From Brevibacterium sp. S111 (lineage in GTDB: Bacteria > Actinomycetota > Actinomycetes > Actinomycetales > Brevibacteriaceae), in NCBI RefSeq assembly GCF_004745075.1, contig NZ_RHFH01000003.1, positions 62,001-126,000 of the forward strand: a stretch of 64,000 nt of DNA. The letters are read 5' to 3'. A program made the translations under genes and the position numbers. The notes beneath the pieces were generated by a model. The model saw only the letters and a program-made list of their open reading frames with translations, was not told the origin of the DNA and made no database searches. Shown here piece after piece: positions 35,373 to 43,560 of this stretch (positions within the stretch are counted from its first letter, which is position 1; every line of letters starts with the position of its first letter).

Positions 35373-35429
35373 CCGAAACGGCACCGTAGGGTGACGCGCA
35401 GGCAGGCAGCGCACTATAGCGTTGAGGAT

Positions 35430-36581
35430 ATGAACTCCTCCGACATGCTCACCACCTCCCTCCCGACGCCGGCCGCGAATCCCTCCGCCCGCGCCGAGGT
35501 GCTCGAACGGAGGCGTGCCAAGCGCGGCACCGCGGAGCAGGAATTCACCAGCGACTTCAGCGCGCTCATGGCCCAGGTGAAAGAGGCCGGACTGCTGGCC
35601 CGGCGCCCGGGCTGGAACGTGCTGCGATTCAGCCTCCTCGCAGTGGCCTACATCGTCGGCTTCGCCGTGCTCTTCCTGCTCGGCGACAGCTGGTGGCAGA
35701 TCGCGACCGCGGTCTACTTCGGCGCGCTGTTCACCCAGACGGCCTACGTCGCCCACGATGCTGCCCACCGTCAGATCTTCACCAACGGCAAGGTGGGGGA
35801 GTGGGTGTCGACGATCATCGGCAACCTCTTCATCGGGCTGAGCTACGGCTGGTGGCTGAAGAAGCACAATGCTCTCCACCACGCCAACCCGAACAAGGCC
35901 GGTGTCGACGGCGACATCGCACCGGGAACTCTCGTGTTCGTGGCCGAAGATGCGCAGAAGCGCACCGGCTTCGCCAAATGGTTCGCCGCTCGGCAGGGAT
36001 GGGCCTTCTTCCCGCTGCTGACTCTGGCTGGACTGCAGCTGCATGTGCAGTCGGTCCAGGCCATCCTCAAGGGACAGTCATCGATCAAGCGTCGTTGGAC
36101 AGAGGGCATCCTCATCGCCGTTCGGATCATCGGGTTTCCCGCCCTCGCGATCTGGGCCGCCGGTCCCGTGGTCGGCAGCGTGTTCTTCCTCGTCCAGCTC
36201 GCGGTCTTCGGCATCCACATGGGCGGTTCCTTCGCCCCCAACCACAAGGGCCAGCCGATCGTTCCCAAAGACGTCAAGATCGACTTCCTGCGCCGTCAGA
36301 CACTCATGTCACGCAACATCTCCGGTGGACGCCCGATGGGCTTCCTCATGGGCGGACTCAACTACCAGATCGAACACCACCTGTTCCCGAGCATGCCGAG
36401 CGTCAACCTGCACAAGGTCCAGCCCATGGTTCGCGAGTACTGCCGTGAGAAGGGCATCAAGTACACGGAGACGACGCTGTTCGAGTCTTTCGGCATCATC
36501 GTCCGCTACCTCAACCGAGTCGGTCTCGGCCAGGCGGATCCCTTCGACTGCCCGGTCACCGCGCAGTTCCGTTCACGTTGA
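35430..36581 (+). CDS. membrane fatty-acid (acyl-CoA/lipid) desaturase
   Basis: A 383-aa di-iron integral membrane desaturase. The three histidine boxes are intact: HDAAH, HNALHH and QIEHH, with NYQIEHHLFPSMP at the third. Four or more membrane helices (SLLAVAYIVGFAVLFLL; IAVRIIGFPALAIWAAG). It introduces a double bond into acyl chains using oxygen and an electron donor; regioselectivity is unknown. ATG 35430 with GAGGAT upstream is preferred over an in-frame start at 35391 that overlaps the promoter. The upstream kinase/regulator operon suggests membrane-fluidity control. Confidence 0.9.
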   Translation: MNSSDMLTTSLPTPAANPSARAEVLERRRAKRGTAEQEFTSDFSALMAQVKEAGLLARRPGWNVLRFSLLAVAYIVGFAVLFLLGDSWWQIATAVYFGALFTQTAYVAHDAAHRQIFTNGKVGEWVSTIIGNLFIGLSYGWWLKKHNALHHANPNKAGVDGDIAPGTLVFVAEDAQKRTGFAKWFAARQGWAFFPLLTLAGLQLHVQSVQAILKGQSSIKRRWTEGILIAVRIIGFPALAIWAAGPVVGSVFFLVQLAVFGIHMGGSFAPNHKGQPIVPKDVKIDFLRRQTLMSRNISGGRPMGFLMGGLNYQIEHHLFPSMPSVNLHKVQPMVREYCREKGIKYTETTLFESFGIIVRYLNRVGLGQADPFDCPVTAQFRSR

Positions 36582-36591
36582 GCACCCGGCC

Positions 36592-37419
36592 TCAGGTGAG
36601 GTCGTCGTGGGCGCCGGATACCCACTCAGCATAGCGCTGCGCCGAGGTCTGCACCGCTGAATGCGCCCCGGCCGAGATGACTTGGCCGAAGTTGCCGTAC
36701 ATCCGATCGAAATCGAGATCCGCCACCGAGGCGGCGATGCGTCGGACGACATTCGCCGACAGCGGCAGATAGTTCGGGAAGCTGCGCATGAAGGTCACCC
36801 ATCCCTGTCTGGCCACGGGACCGATCGAATCGCCGCTGAGCATGACCCCGACACCGTCTTGGCCGCGCCACAGTGCGATCGCGCTGCCGGCGAAATGTCC
36901 GCCCACGCGCTGCAGAGTGACTGAGGGCAGCGGTCGGGTCTCGTGATAGTACTTCCAGATCCTCTCATCTGTGCGCTGGAGCCACTCGGCATCGGCTCGG
37001 CAGACGAAGACGGGTGCCGCGCCGAACGCGGCACTCCACTCGAGCTGGAGTCCGAACATGTGCGGGTGGCTGGCAGCGATGGCCTGCACTCCGCCGAGCT
37101 CGGCCACCGCAGCGACGGCCTCGGCGTCGATGTACGGGGGGACATCGAAGAGGAGGTTCCCCTCGGCGGTCTGCGCGAGGTAGCAGGTCTGGCCGATGCC
37201 GAGCTTCGGTTCGACCCGCAGCGCGTAGAGTCCGGGCTCGCGTTCGGAGATGGAGACGCGGTGGCCCTCGGACTCGAGCTGTTCACGGGTCGTCCAGATC
37301 TGTCCCTGATCGGGCATCCATTGGCGCTCATCGGCGCAGATCGGACACTGCTGCGGCAGAGGGGCCATCGTCTCCACCCCGCAGGTCCTGCAGATCGTCA
37401 CATCGGTCAGTGCGCTCAT
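36592..37419 (-). CDS. MBL-fold protein with N-terminal zinc ribbon
   Basis: A 275-aa protein. The first 30 residues hold a rubredoxin/zinc-ribbon-like set (Cys10, Cys13, Cys25, Cys28), then a metallo-beta-lactamase-like fold: LLFDVPPYIDAEAV, ASHPHMFG (HxH), VGGHFAGSAIALW and MLSGDSI. The canonical HxHxDH is reduced to a partial HPH motif, so hydrolase activity is uncertain. GGAGG precedes the ATG at a rather long distance. Its first 92 bases overlap the 3' end of the upstream membrane-protein gene. Convergent with the desaturase, ten bases apart. Confidence 0.75.
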   Translation of the reverse strand: MSALTDVTICRTCGVETMAPLPQQCPICADERQWMPDQGQIWTTREQLESEGHRVSISEREPGLYALRVEPKLGIGQTCYLAQTAEGNLLFDVPPYIDAEAVAAVAELGGVQAIAASHPHMFGLQLEWSAAFGAAPVFVCRADAEWLQRTDERIWKYYHETRPLPSVTLQRVGGHFAGSAIALWRGQDGVGVMLSGDSIGPVARQGWVTFMRSFPNYLPLSANVVRRIAASVADLDFDRMYGNFGQVISAGAHSAVQTSAQRYAEWVSGAHDDLT

Positions 37420-38689
37420 CTCCGTGCCACCTCCTGTCTCGAGGATAGTCCCCGATGCCGCTGTCCACGAGTACAGTCCCAGGACCGCTGAGCTTCTTCG
37501 CATGCGCGCGGAGATGGCCGACGATGATGAGGACGATGCCGAGGGCGAACCATCCGAGGAGCACCCACCACTGCGCCGCCGTGGGCGAGTCGGGGAAATA
37601 GGAGAGATCGCGCAGAAGCGTGCCCGCCGCACCCGGAACGAAGAACTGCCCGATATCGCCCCAGGCGCCGACGAGAAACTCCTTCGGCTGCTGCAGCGAT
37701 GAGATCGGGTTGCCGATGAACATCGTGAGGATCGCACCGACAGCGATGCCGGTCGTCCCGATGAGTGAGACGAATCCGTTGATGAGTGCTGCAGTCGATG
37801 CGACTGCGAGACCGGCGGCGAGGACATTGAGCCCGAAGTTGCCCTGGAGGATTCCGAACCACGACTGGAGGATGAGGGTCAGTGCCAGACCGCCGACGGC
37901 TCCGTAGACGACGACGGCGACCGCCCGCATCCGTCGCGAGTGGACGAGCATGCAGGTGAGCACGCCTCCGATGATGCCTCCGATGGTCAGCGGCAGCCCG
38001 GCGATGGCCAGTCCCGCCCCGGTCGAATCGTCATCGGACAGAGGCACGACATCGGTGACTTCGACCTGAGGAACCTCGATCGCCGAGGCATCGGCAGGCT
38101 GCCGGTCGGCTTGCGGCCCCTCACCCGGCTGTCCGGGCTGTGTTCCGGCCGCAGGCTGTGAGGCAGCCTTGAGTGCGTCCTGCATCTGCTCGAGCCCGTC
38201 CTGCAAGCCCGAGATCGCCTGCTTGTCGATCTGCTGCTGCATCGTCGAGGCCATCGCCCGCAGCTGCTGCGCGACAGCGGGCGAGGCCGCTGATGAGACG
38301 AGGATCTCCGGCTCGTCGCCGAGGACGAGGGCGCCGTAGACGTCCCGGTCTCGGATCATCGTCTCGGCCTCGGCCCGGGAATCGGCGTCCTTGAGATCGA
38401 GCATCCCGTCCGGTGCGTTTTCGGTCACTTCGTCGATCTGCTCCTGATCGCCGACCGCGGCGATCGGCAGATCCTTCGGATCCGAGGTGACGGTCGGCCA
38501 GCTGAAGGCGAGGAGGATGAGGCTGACGATCGCCGCGGCGAATACGGCGATACCGATCGCGCGCCCGATGCTGTGCTCGGGCAGCCTCGAATCGGCCTCG
38601 GCGGACAGGCGGTCGGAAGTGCCGTCATCGCCGCGGCCAGCGGCGGGGAGGTTCGTGCTCTCCGAACTGCGGAGAATTCTCGTGGCCAT
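37328..38689 (-). CDS. YhgE/Pip- or ABC-2-like membrane protein
   Basis: A 453-aa protein: one N-terminal helix (IGIAVFAAAIVSLILLAFSW), an extracellular domain of about 170 residues ending in a Pro/Gln/Ala-rich linker, then five to six C-terminal helices (GLPLTIGGIIGGVLTCML onward). This layout matches the DUF3533/YhgE-Pip group of putative export permeases. ATG 38689 is preferred over TTG 38701. The coding frame continues past the last helix into a basic tail that overlaps the MBL gene. A divergent TetR gene with two operators lies upstream and probably represses it. Confidence 0.8.
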   Translation of the reverse strand: MATRILRSSESTNLPAAGRGDDGTSDRLSAEADSRLPEHSIGRAIGIAVFAAAIVSLILLAFSWPTVTSDPKDLPIAAVGDQEQIDEVTENAPDGMLDLKDADSRAEAETMIRDRDVYGALVLGDEPEILVSSAASPAVAQQLRAMASTMQQQIDKQAISGLQDGLEQMQDALKAASQPAAGTQPGQPGEGPQADRQPADASAIEVPQVEVTDVVPLSDDDSTGAGLAIAGLPLTIGGIIGGVLTCMLVHSRRMRAVAVVVYGAVGGLALTLILQSWFGILQGNFGLNVLAAGLAVASTAALINGFVSLIGTTGIAVGAILTMFIGNPISSLQQPKEFLVGAWGDIGQFFVPGAAGTLLRDLSYFPDSPTAAQWWVLLGWFALGIVLIIVGHLRAHAKKLSGPGTVLVDSGIGDYPRDRRWHGDERTDRCDDLQDLRGGDDGPSAAAVSDLRR

Positions 38690-38712
38690 GAGAGTGTCCA
38701 ATCGTCGAAAAC

Positions 38713-38765
38713 GAATGCTCGTTCTTTTTACTCTTTCCGATATGATTTATCAAGAATGGTCATTC
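38713..38765. promoter_or_regulatory. pair of TetR-type operators
   Basis: GAATGctCGTTC (38713-38724) and GAATGgtCATTC (38754-38765) are related 12-bp inverted repeats with flanking ACG, in the 91-bp gap between the divergent membrane-protein and TetR genes. TATGAT at 38741-38746 lies between them. Confidence 0.6.
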
Positions 38766-38780
38766 GTTTTTGGGGGAGCA

Positions 38781-39419
38781 GTGCCGAAGGTCACCGAAGA
38801 GCACAGACAGGCGATGCGCCTGCGGATTCAGGATGCGGCGTTGGCGTGCATCGCTCGCAAGGGGTTCGGCCGGACCTCAATGGCTGATATCGTCAAGGAG
38901 GCGGGCCTCTCCGCCGGCGCTGTCTATGTCTACTACTCCTCGAAGGCCGAGCTCACGACCGACGTCGGGCGTCGCGTGATGGAGCAGCGTGTGGCAGGCC
39001 TTGAGGACTTCGGCGATGCCGCGGAGGTTCCGGCACCCCGGGAGGTGTTTCCGCCCCTGCTCGACTCTCTCCTCGACGACGACCCCCTCGCCCCGACCCT
39101 GCTTCAGATATGGGGCGAGTCCGCCCACGACAAGGACTTCGCTGAGATAGCGGGAACGATCTTCGAATCTCTGTTGGGGCTCTTCACGGACTACCTCCGA
39201 GCCTATTTCCGGCGCTCGGCAGGCATGGACGGCGACGCTGCGGAGCTCAGGGCCCGTGAACTGGCTCCTGCCATCCTGGCGATGATGCAAGGCGCCGTCG
39301 TGCAGACCACGGTCTTCGGGCCGAGCGCGCGGGCATCTGTCGGCGCCGGGTTCAGGGCGATGCTCGCCCAACTCGAATGCAGCGCGTCACCGGAATCCCT
39401 CGATCCCGGTCTGCGCTAG
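38781..39419 (+). CDS. TetR-family transcriptional regulator
   Basis: A 212-aa repressor. The N-terminal helix-turn-helix is clear (IQDAALACIARKGFGRTSMADIV, then AGAVYVYYSSKAEL). Start taken as GTG 38781 because an earlier in-frame ATG (38742) would lie within the promoter/operator; GGGGGAG is close upstream. Divergent from the YhgE-like gene and presumably autoregulated through the two GAATG..CATTC sites. It is convergent with mgtC, overlapping by four bases. Confidence 0.85.
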   Translation: MPKVTEEHRQAMRLRIQDAALACIARKGFGRTSMADIVKEAGLSAGAVYVYYSSKAELTTDVGRRVMEQRVAGLEDFGDAAEVPAPREVFPPLLDSLLDDDPLAPTLLQIWGESAHDKDFAEIAGTIFESLLGLFTDYLRAYFRRSAGMDGDAAELRARELAPAILAMMQGAVVQTTVFGPSARASVGAGFRAMLAQLECSASPESLDPGLR

Positions 39420-40153
39420 ACGGAGTCGCCGTCGGCATCGACGGAGTGCACGCGGTCTTCGCGCATGCTCACCTTGTCCACACCCGGCAGCTCGATGAGC
39501 TGCGGAACGAGGAGGTGCAGCGGCGGTTTGCCTTCGAACTTGCCGTCGATCTGGACCATCCGCACTCCGTTCTCGTCCTCGAAGCGCTTCGTGTCGACGA
39601 TGGTGTTCGAGAATCCCATCCTGCTCGCCACCCCAAGGACGTCGCGCAGCACTCCGGACCCGTCCTTGTAGGTGATCCGCAGCAGCTTCTTGTGGTCGCT
39701 GTCGGGGATGCGCCGGATGAGCGGGGCGATGACGAAGAGGGTGAACAAATGGAGAGCGGTGAGCATCGTGGCTAGTGACAGCATGCCGGCACCACAGGCC
39801 ATGCCCACGGCGGCGGTCACCCAGATCGTCGCGGCGGTGGTAAGGCCGCGCACCATGTTGCGGCCCTTGAAGATCACCCCGGCGCCGAGGAATCCGATGC
39901 CCGAAACGATCTGCGCCGCGATCCTCGACGGGTCGAGCCGGACATCGTTCTCGAGCACTCCCGCGAATCCATAGGCCGAAACCAGGGTGAATACGCAGGT
40001 GCCGATGCCCACCAGCACATGCGTGCGGTAGCCGGCGCTCTTCTGCCGGAACTGGCGCTCGAACCCGATGAGGGAGCACAGGACGAAGCTCACCAGAAGG
40101 AACTCGGCTTCCTGCAGGCTCGTGGAGCCGAAGAAATCTGAGACACTCATCAT
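39416..40153 (-). CDS. mgtC: MgtC/SapB family membrane protein
   Basis: A 245-aa protein with five N-terminal helices including the signature IGFERQFRQKSAGYRTHVLVGIGT and SGIGFLGAGVIFKGRN, then a C-terminal ACT-like soluble domain (about residues 160-245). Family members are linked to growth at low magnesium, acid or phosphate stress, and F-ATPase modulation; the precise activity is debated. ATG 40153 or 40150; GAGGTGA upstream. TAATGT seven bases before the start could also make it leaderless. Confidence 0.9.
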   Translation of the reverse strand: MMSVSDFFGSTSLQEAEFLLVSFVLCSLIGFERQFRQKSAGYRTHVLVGIGTCVFTLVSAYGFAGVLENDVRLDPSRIAAQIVSGIGFLGAGVIFKGRNMVRGLTTAATIWVTAAVGMACGAGMLSLATMLTALHLFTLFVIAPLIRRIPDSDHKKLLRITYKDGSGVLRDVLGVASRMGFSNTIVDTKRFEDENGVRMVQIDGKFEGKPPLHLLVPQLIELPGVDKVSMREDRVHSVDADGDSV

Positions 40154-40174
40154 TCACCTCACATTAGTCCGGTA

Positions 40175-40215
40175 CGAACACGACCGACAGCCCGGGGGTT
40201 TGTCGGTCGTGTTCG
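40175..40215 (-). terminator. terminator hairpin
   Basis: Perfect 15-bp stem (40175-40189 with 40201-40215) and an 11-base loop, directly downstream of the membrane-protein stop at 40243 and upstream of mgtC on the same strand. Confidence 0.8.
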
Positions 40216-40242
40216 ATGCGGCACTCGTGGCCGGTCTCGAAC

Positions 40243-41013
40243 TCAGACGGTGGAGGGGATCCGCTCCTGCTCATCGGCCGCCTCGGAGGTGGGGCGCTTC
40301 AGGCCGTCACCCGCGGTCGGCGCGTGCGAGGGGCCGGGCTCGGGTGTTGCCTCGTCCTCGACGATCGAGCCCTGCACGGTCTCGGATTCCCACTCGCCTG
40401 GGTGCTGCCCCGACTCGAGCGCACGGTGGCGGCCCTCCTTGTTCCTCTCCCTCTCGCGTTCCAGGTGCAGGTTTCCGAAGTCGTGCTCCGTGCGCGGCGG
40501 CTTGATGCCGTCGATGAGGAACACCAGAGCCAGGGATACGAGGCCCCAGAGGCCGAGGACCTGCAGATGCTCGGCGACGACATTGCCGTCGAAGTAGAGG
40601 ATCGAGCGGATCGTCTCGACCGACGCGGCCACCGGCAGGAAGTCGTGCAGGGTCGCGAAGAACGAGGGCACCATGTACTCCGAGAGAGCACCGTTCGACG
40701 CGGGCACACCGGCGAACATGAGGGTGCCGATGACGGGGATGATGGCGAACATCCCGATCAGCCGTTCAAAGACCATCGCGAACATCGAGATGCACGGAAT
40801 CGCGACGATTCCCGCACCCCACAGGGCCGCGAAGTGGCCGTCGACCGCGCCGGTGATCGGTCCGGCGATGAGGGCGACGACCAGTGACATGAAGGGGGCG
40901 TAGATGAGGATGATCGGGATCATCCGTTTGAGCGGGCGGGTCCAGGGGTTCGCGTTCGCGGCCACGATGACGACCATGAATCCGGCGAGGACCCACCCCA
41001 TGGCCACATACAT
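40243..41013 (-). CDS. C-terminal half of YhgE-like membrane protein (likely truncated)
   Basis: Reads as 256 aa from ATG 41013 (AAGGAGGG about ten bases upstream). Six helices (MGWVLAGFMVVIVAA, IILIYAPFMSLVVALIAGP, etc.) correspond to the C-terminal block of the 453-aa neighbour at 37328; compare the FFATLHDFLPVAASVETIRS and FFVPGAAGTLLRDLS stretches. The N-terminal helix and extracellular domain are absent; where they should be, the divergent TetR gene begins. The frame also extends 54 residues upstream with family-like sequence (PSEGSGAPPKEGP), which favours a 5'-truncated remnant. The C-tail of about 90 residues is charged. Confidence 0.65.
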   Translation of the reverse strand: MYVAMGWVLAGFMVVIVAANANPWTRPLKRMIPIILIYAPFMSLVVALIAGPITGAVDGHFAALWGAGIVAIPCISMFAMVFERLIGMFAIIPVIGTLMFAGVPASNGALSEYMVPSFFATLHDFLPVAASVETIRSILYFDGNVVAEHLQVLGLWGLVSLALVFLIDGIKPPRTEHDFGNLHLERERERNKEGRHRALESGQHPGEWESETVQGSIVEDEATPEPGPSHAPTAGDGLKRPTSEAADEQERIPSTV

Positions 41014-41101
41014 GACGACGGGTCCCTCCTTCGGCGGCGCACCGCTTCCTTCGGAAGGGCGATTCGGCTGAGGGACGACGACGCTGATGAAGGACGGGTT
41101 G

Positions 41102-41758
41102 ATGGGCAGGCAGAGCGACAGGGCACGCGAGGCGCTGCTCAATGCAGCCGAGGAGCTGTTTGCTCGGTATGGCATCGATGCGGTGTCGAATCGGCGGATC
41201 GTCGATTATGCGGGAGCCGCGAATCATTCGGCGATCGCCTATCACTTCGGCGGGCGCGACGGTCTGCTCGGTGCGCTCGTCACCCGCCACCTCGACGAGA
41301 TGGCGGAGCGCAGGGACGCGCTCTTGGCCGAGCTGGGAGAATCGCCCGGAATCCGTGAATATGTTCAGTGCCGTCTGCGTCCGCTGTTCGAACTCCTTGA
41401 CGACCAACCCCGTCCGAGCTGGCGTGCGCAGTTCCTCTCCCAGCTGCGATCAGTGCCCTCGGCGGTCGAAGTCGCGAAGGCTGTGATGGACGAGTTCGGC
41501 GTCCCCGATGACATCAGGTTCATCAACGGCGAGGAAGAGGGCATCCCGGAAGGCGTTCTGCGCGGACGCGCCTATCTGCTCGCGCACATGGTCATCGGCG
41601 TGTGTGCGGACCAGGAGGAGAAGATGGCCGAGGGATCTCACCAGGGCACCTGGGAGCAGGTCGGGCGCTTCCTCATCGATGCGGCGGCCGGCATGCTCGC
41701 CGCCCCCGTGACCGCCCCCGACGGGCTCGTCCGCTATCCTGCGAAGCCCTTGATCTGA
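41102..41758 (+). CDS. TetR-family transcriptional regulator
   Basis: A 218-aa regulator with an N-terminal helix-turn-helix (REALLNAAEELFARYGIDAVSN; AIAYHFGGRDGLLGALV). ATG 41102 has AAGGA eight bases upstream; ATG 41087 is an alternative. Divergent from the truncated membrane gene, repeating the arrangement of the TetR/YhgE-like pair 2.3 kb away. The C-terminal ligand domain gives no clue to the effector. Confidence 0.85.
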   Translation: MGRQSDRAREALLNAAEELFARYGIDAVSNRRIVDYAGAANHSAIAYHFGGRDGLLGALVTRHLDEMAERRDALLAELGESPGIREYVQCRLRPLFELLDDQPRPSWRAQFLSQLRSVPSAVEVAKAVMDEFGVPDDIRFINGEEEGIPEGVLRGRAYLLAHMVIGVCADQEEKMAEGSHQGTWEQVGRFLIDAAAGMLAAPVTAPDGLVRYPAKPLI

Positions 41759-41858
41759 CCGGGACGAAGTTCGGCAGGAGCCCTCGGGTGACGGCTGTGC
41801 GGTGCCTGCCGGTGACGCAGGTGGTCGTGGAGGCCCGCGCTCCAGGGGCGGTTTCCGA

Positions 41859-42944
41859 TCAGAAGAGCGCTTCCTGCGGCGGGGGAGTCCAGCTCGCCGG
41901 TGAAATCGCGAGTCTTCTCCCGGGCGCGGATTGCGTCTCCTCGTGTCCGCGGGTCCCCGTCGTCTGTGCCTTCTGCGTCGCGGGATGGTCATCATCGCTC
42001 GACCCCCGCAGTCGGTAGTGGTCAATGAGTGGGTTGATGCGCTCGGCGAGCCACCGACGGTAGTCCTTCGACGCGTAGGAGGACGTGGCGTACATGCGCC
42101 GGTACCGGGGGAGGAGTTCGGGGTGTTCGCGTTCGAGCCACTCGAAGAACCATTCGCGTGCGCCCGGCCGCAGGTGCAGTGCCCCGTAGACGACCCGGGC
42201 GGCACCGGCGTCTCGGATCGCTCTGAGCGCCGCGTCCAGATGGTCCAGCGAATCGGTGAGTTTGGGCATCACCGGCATGAGGAAGACGGTGACGTCGAAT
42301 CCGAGTTCGGCTGCCGCCCTCACTGTAGCCAGCCGGGCGGCGGTCGTCGGGGTGCCCGGTTCGATCGTCTGCTGCAGCGCGTCGTTGTGGACGGCGAAGG
42401 ACATGCTGATCTCCACGGGGACGTCTTCGGCGGCGCGGGACAGGAGCGGAAGGTCTCGGCGCAGCAGCGTGCCCTTGGTGAGGATCGACATCGGGGTGCC
42501 GTGCTCGGCCAGCCCGCTGATGATTCCGGGCATCAGACTGTATCGGCCCTCGGCGCGCTGGTACGGATCGGTGTTCGTGCCCAGAGCGACGAGTTCGCGG
42601 GTCCACTTCGGCTTCGCGAGTTCTGCGGTGAGCACCTCGGGGGCATTGATCTTGACGATGACCTGGCGGTCGAAGTCCGTCCCGGGGTCGAAATCGAGGT
42701 AGCGGTGGGTGTTGCGGGCAAAGCAGTACACGCAGGCGTGGGAGCACCCGCGATACGGATTCACCGTCCAGGCAAAAGGCATCGAGCTGGACTTCGGCAC
42801 CTTGTTCAGAGCCGACTTCGCGAGCACCTCGTGGAAGGTGATGCCGGCGAACTCCGGTGTCCGCACGCTGCGCACGAGTCCTTTCACTCCGAACAGGTCG
42901 GGAGCACTCGGGCCAGCGTCATCGGTCAGTTCGTTCCACCTCAT
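41859..42944 (-). CDS. Rv2578c-family radical SAM protein, SOS-box promoter
   Basis: A 361-aa radical SAM enzyme; the cluster motif is Cys67-x3-Cys71-x2-Cys74 in CSHACVYC. It belongs to the SplB-like group typified by Rv2578c (YTVNPYRGCSHAC signature, here WTVNPYRGCSHAC). The C-terminal 60 residues are a disordered tail. The start has a perfect LexA-type box (42953-42968) just upstream, so it is probably DNA-damage induced. SplB relatives repair spore photoproduct; activity of this group is not established to my knowledge. Confidence 0.88.
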   Translation of the reverse strand: MRWNELTDDAGPSAPDLFGVKGLVRSVRTPEFAGITFHEVLAKSALNKVPKSSSMPFAWTVNPYRGCSHACVYCFARNTHRYLDFDPGTDFDRQVIVKINAPEVLTAELAKPKWTRELVALGTNTDPYQRAEGRYSLMPGIISGLAEHGTPMSILTKGTLLRRDLPLLSRAAEDVPVEISMSFAVHNDALQQTIEPGTPTTAARLATVRAAAELGFDVTVFLMPVMPKLTDSLDHLDAALRAIRDAGAARVVYGALHLRPGAREWFFEWLEREHPELLPRYRRMYATSSYASKDYRRWLAERINPLIDHYRLRGSSDDDHPATQKAQTTGTRGHEETQSAPGRRLAISPASWTPPPQEALF

Positions 42945-42952
42945 GGCCCAAT

Positions 42953-42968
42953 TCGAACACGAGTTCGA
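42953..42968. promoter_or_regulatory. SOS box (LexA operator)
   Basis: TCGAAC-ACGA-GTTCGA, a perfect match to the actinobacterial LexA consensus TCGAACnnnnGTTCGA, extended to 20 bp by flanking AT/AT (42951-42970). It ends eight bases before the radical SAM start codon, overlapping the likely -10 element. Confidence 0.85.
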
Positions 42969-43029
42969 ATGAGCGTCAAGAGTGAGGCCCGGCGAGCGGC
43001 CCGGTGAGGCCGGTGCCGCAGGGGAGGTG

Positions 43030-43560
43030 TCAGGGAGTGCGCATGCCCTTGAAGGCGCTGCGGTGGAAGACCAGTGCCTCGGGGCCGTCCTCGTTGGAGG
43101 TGCCGAGGATCTCGAGCAGCGCGATGGTGTGGTCGCCGGCTTCGACTTCGTTGTAGAGGCGAGTCCAGAGGAATGCCGAACTGTCCGGGATCGTCAGCCC
43201 GCCGGCGGCGGTGACTTCGGGGTCGACCCCGGCGAATCGACGGCTGCGATCCTTCGAGGCCAGTTGCCGGGCCAAGGATTCCTGGTCCGTGCCGAGCAGT
43301 GAGATGCCCAGTTCCGGGGCGCGGCGCAGGGTGGGCCAGGTCGTCGAGGAGTTCTGCACGGCGATGCTGACCAGCGGGGGAGTCAGCGAGACGCCGACGG
43401 TCAGGGTGGAGGCGACGAGCCCGAGCGGGGTCCCGTCGACTTCGGCGCCGAGGAAGGCGACCCCCTGCGGGAAGTGGGAGAACGTCTCGCGAAGTGCTTC
43501 CGGGGTGACCTGGTTCGCCCTCGACGGATGTGTGGTGGTGGGGTCTGCCAGGATCGTCAT
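43030..43560 (-). CDS. flavin reductase (two-component monooxygenase partner)
   Basis: A 176-aa flavin reductase-like FMN-binding protein: FSHFPQGVAFLG, then GLVASTLTVGVSLTPPLVSIAVQ, SSTTWPTL and late GDHTIALLEI match the HpaC/DszD-type family. It supplies reduced flavin to a partner oxygenase, here probably the class C monooxygenase divergent from it, beyond the MFS gene. ATG 43560 has GGTGAAGGA upstream; an in-frame ATG 36 bases earlier is less likely. Confidence 0.88.
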   Translation of the reverse strand: MTILADPTTTHPSRANQVTPEALRETFSHFPQGVAFLGAEVDGTPLGLVASTLTVGVSLTPPLVSIAVQNSSTTWPTLRRAPELGISLLGTDQESLARQLASKDRSRRFAGVDPEVTAAGGLTIPDSSAFLWTRLYNEVEAGDHTIALLEILGTSNEDGPEALVFHRSAFKGMRTP

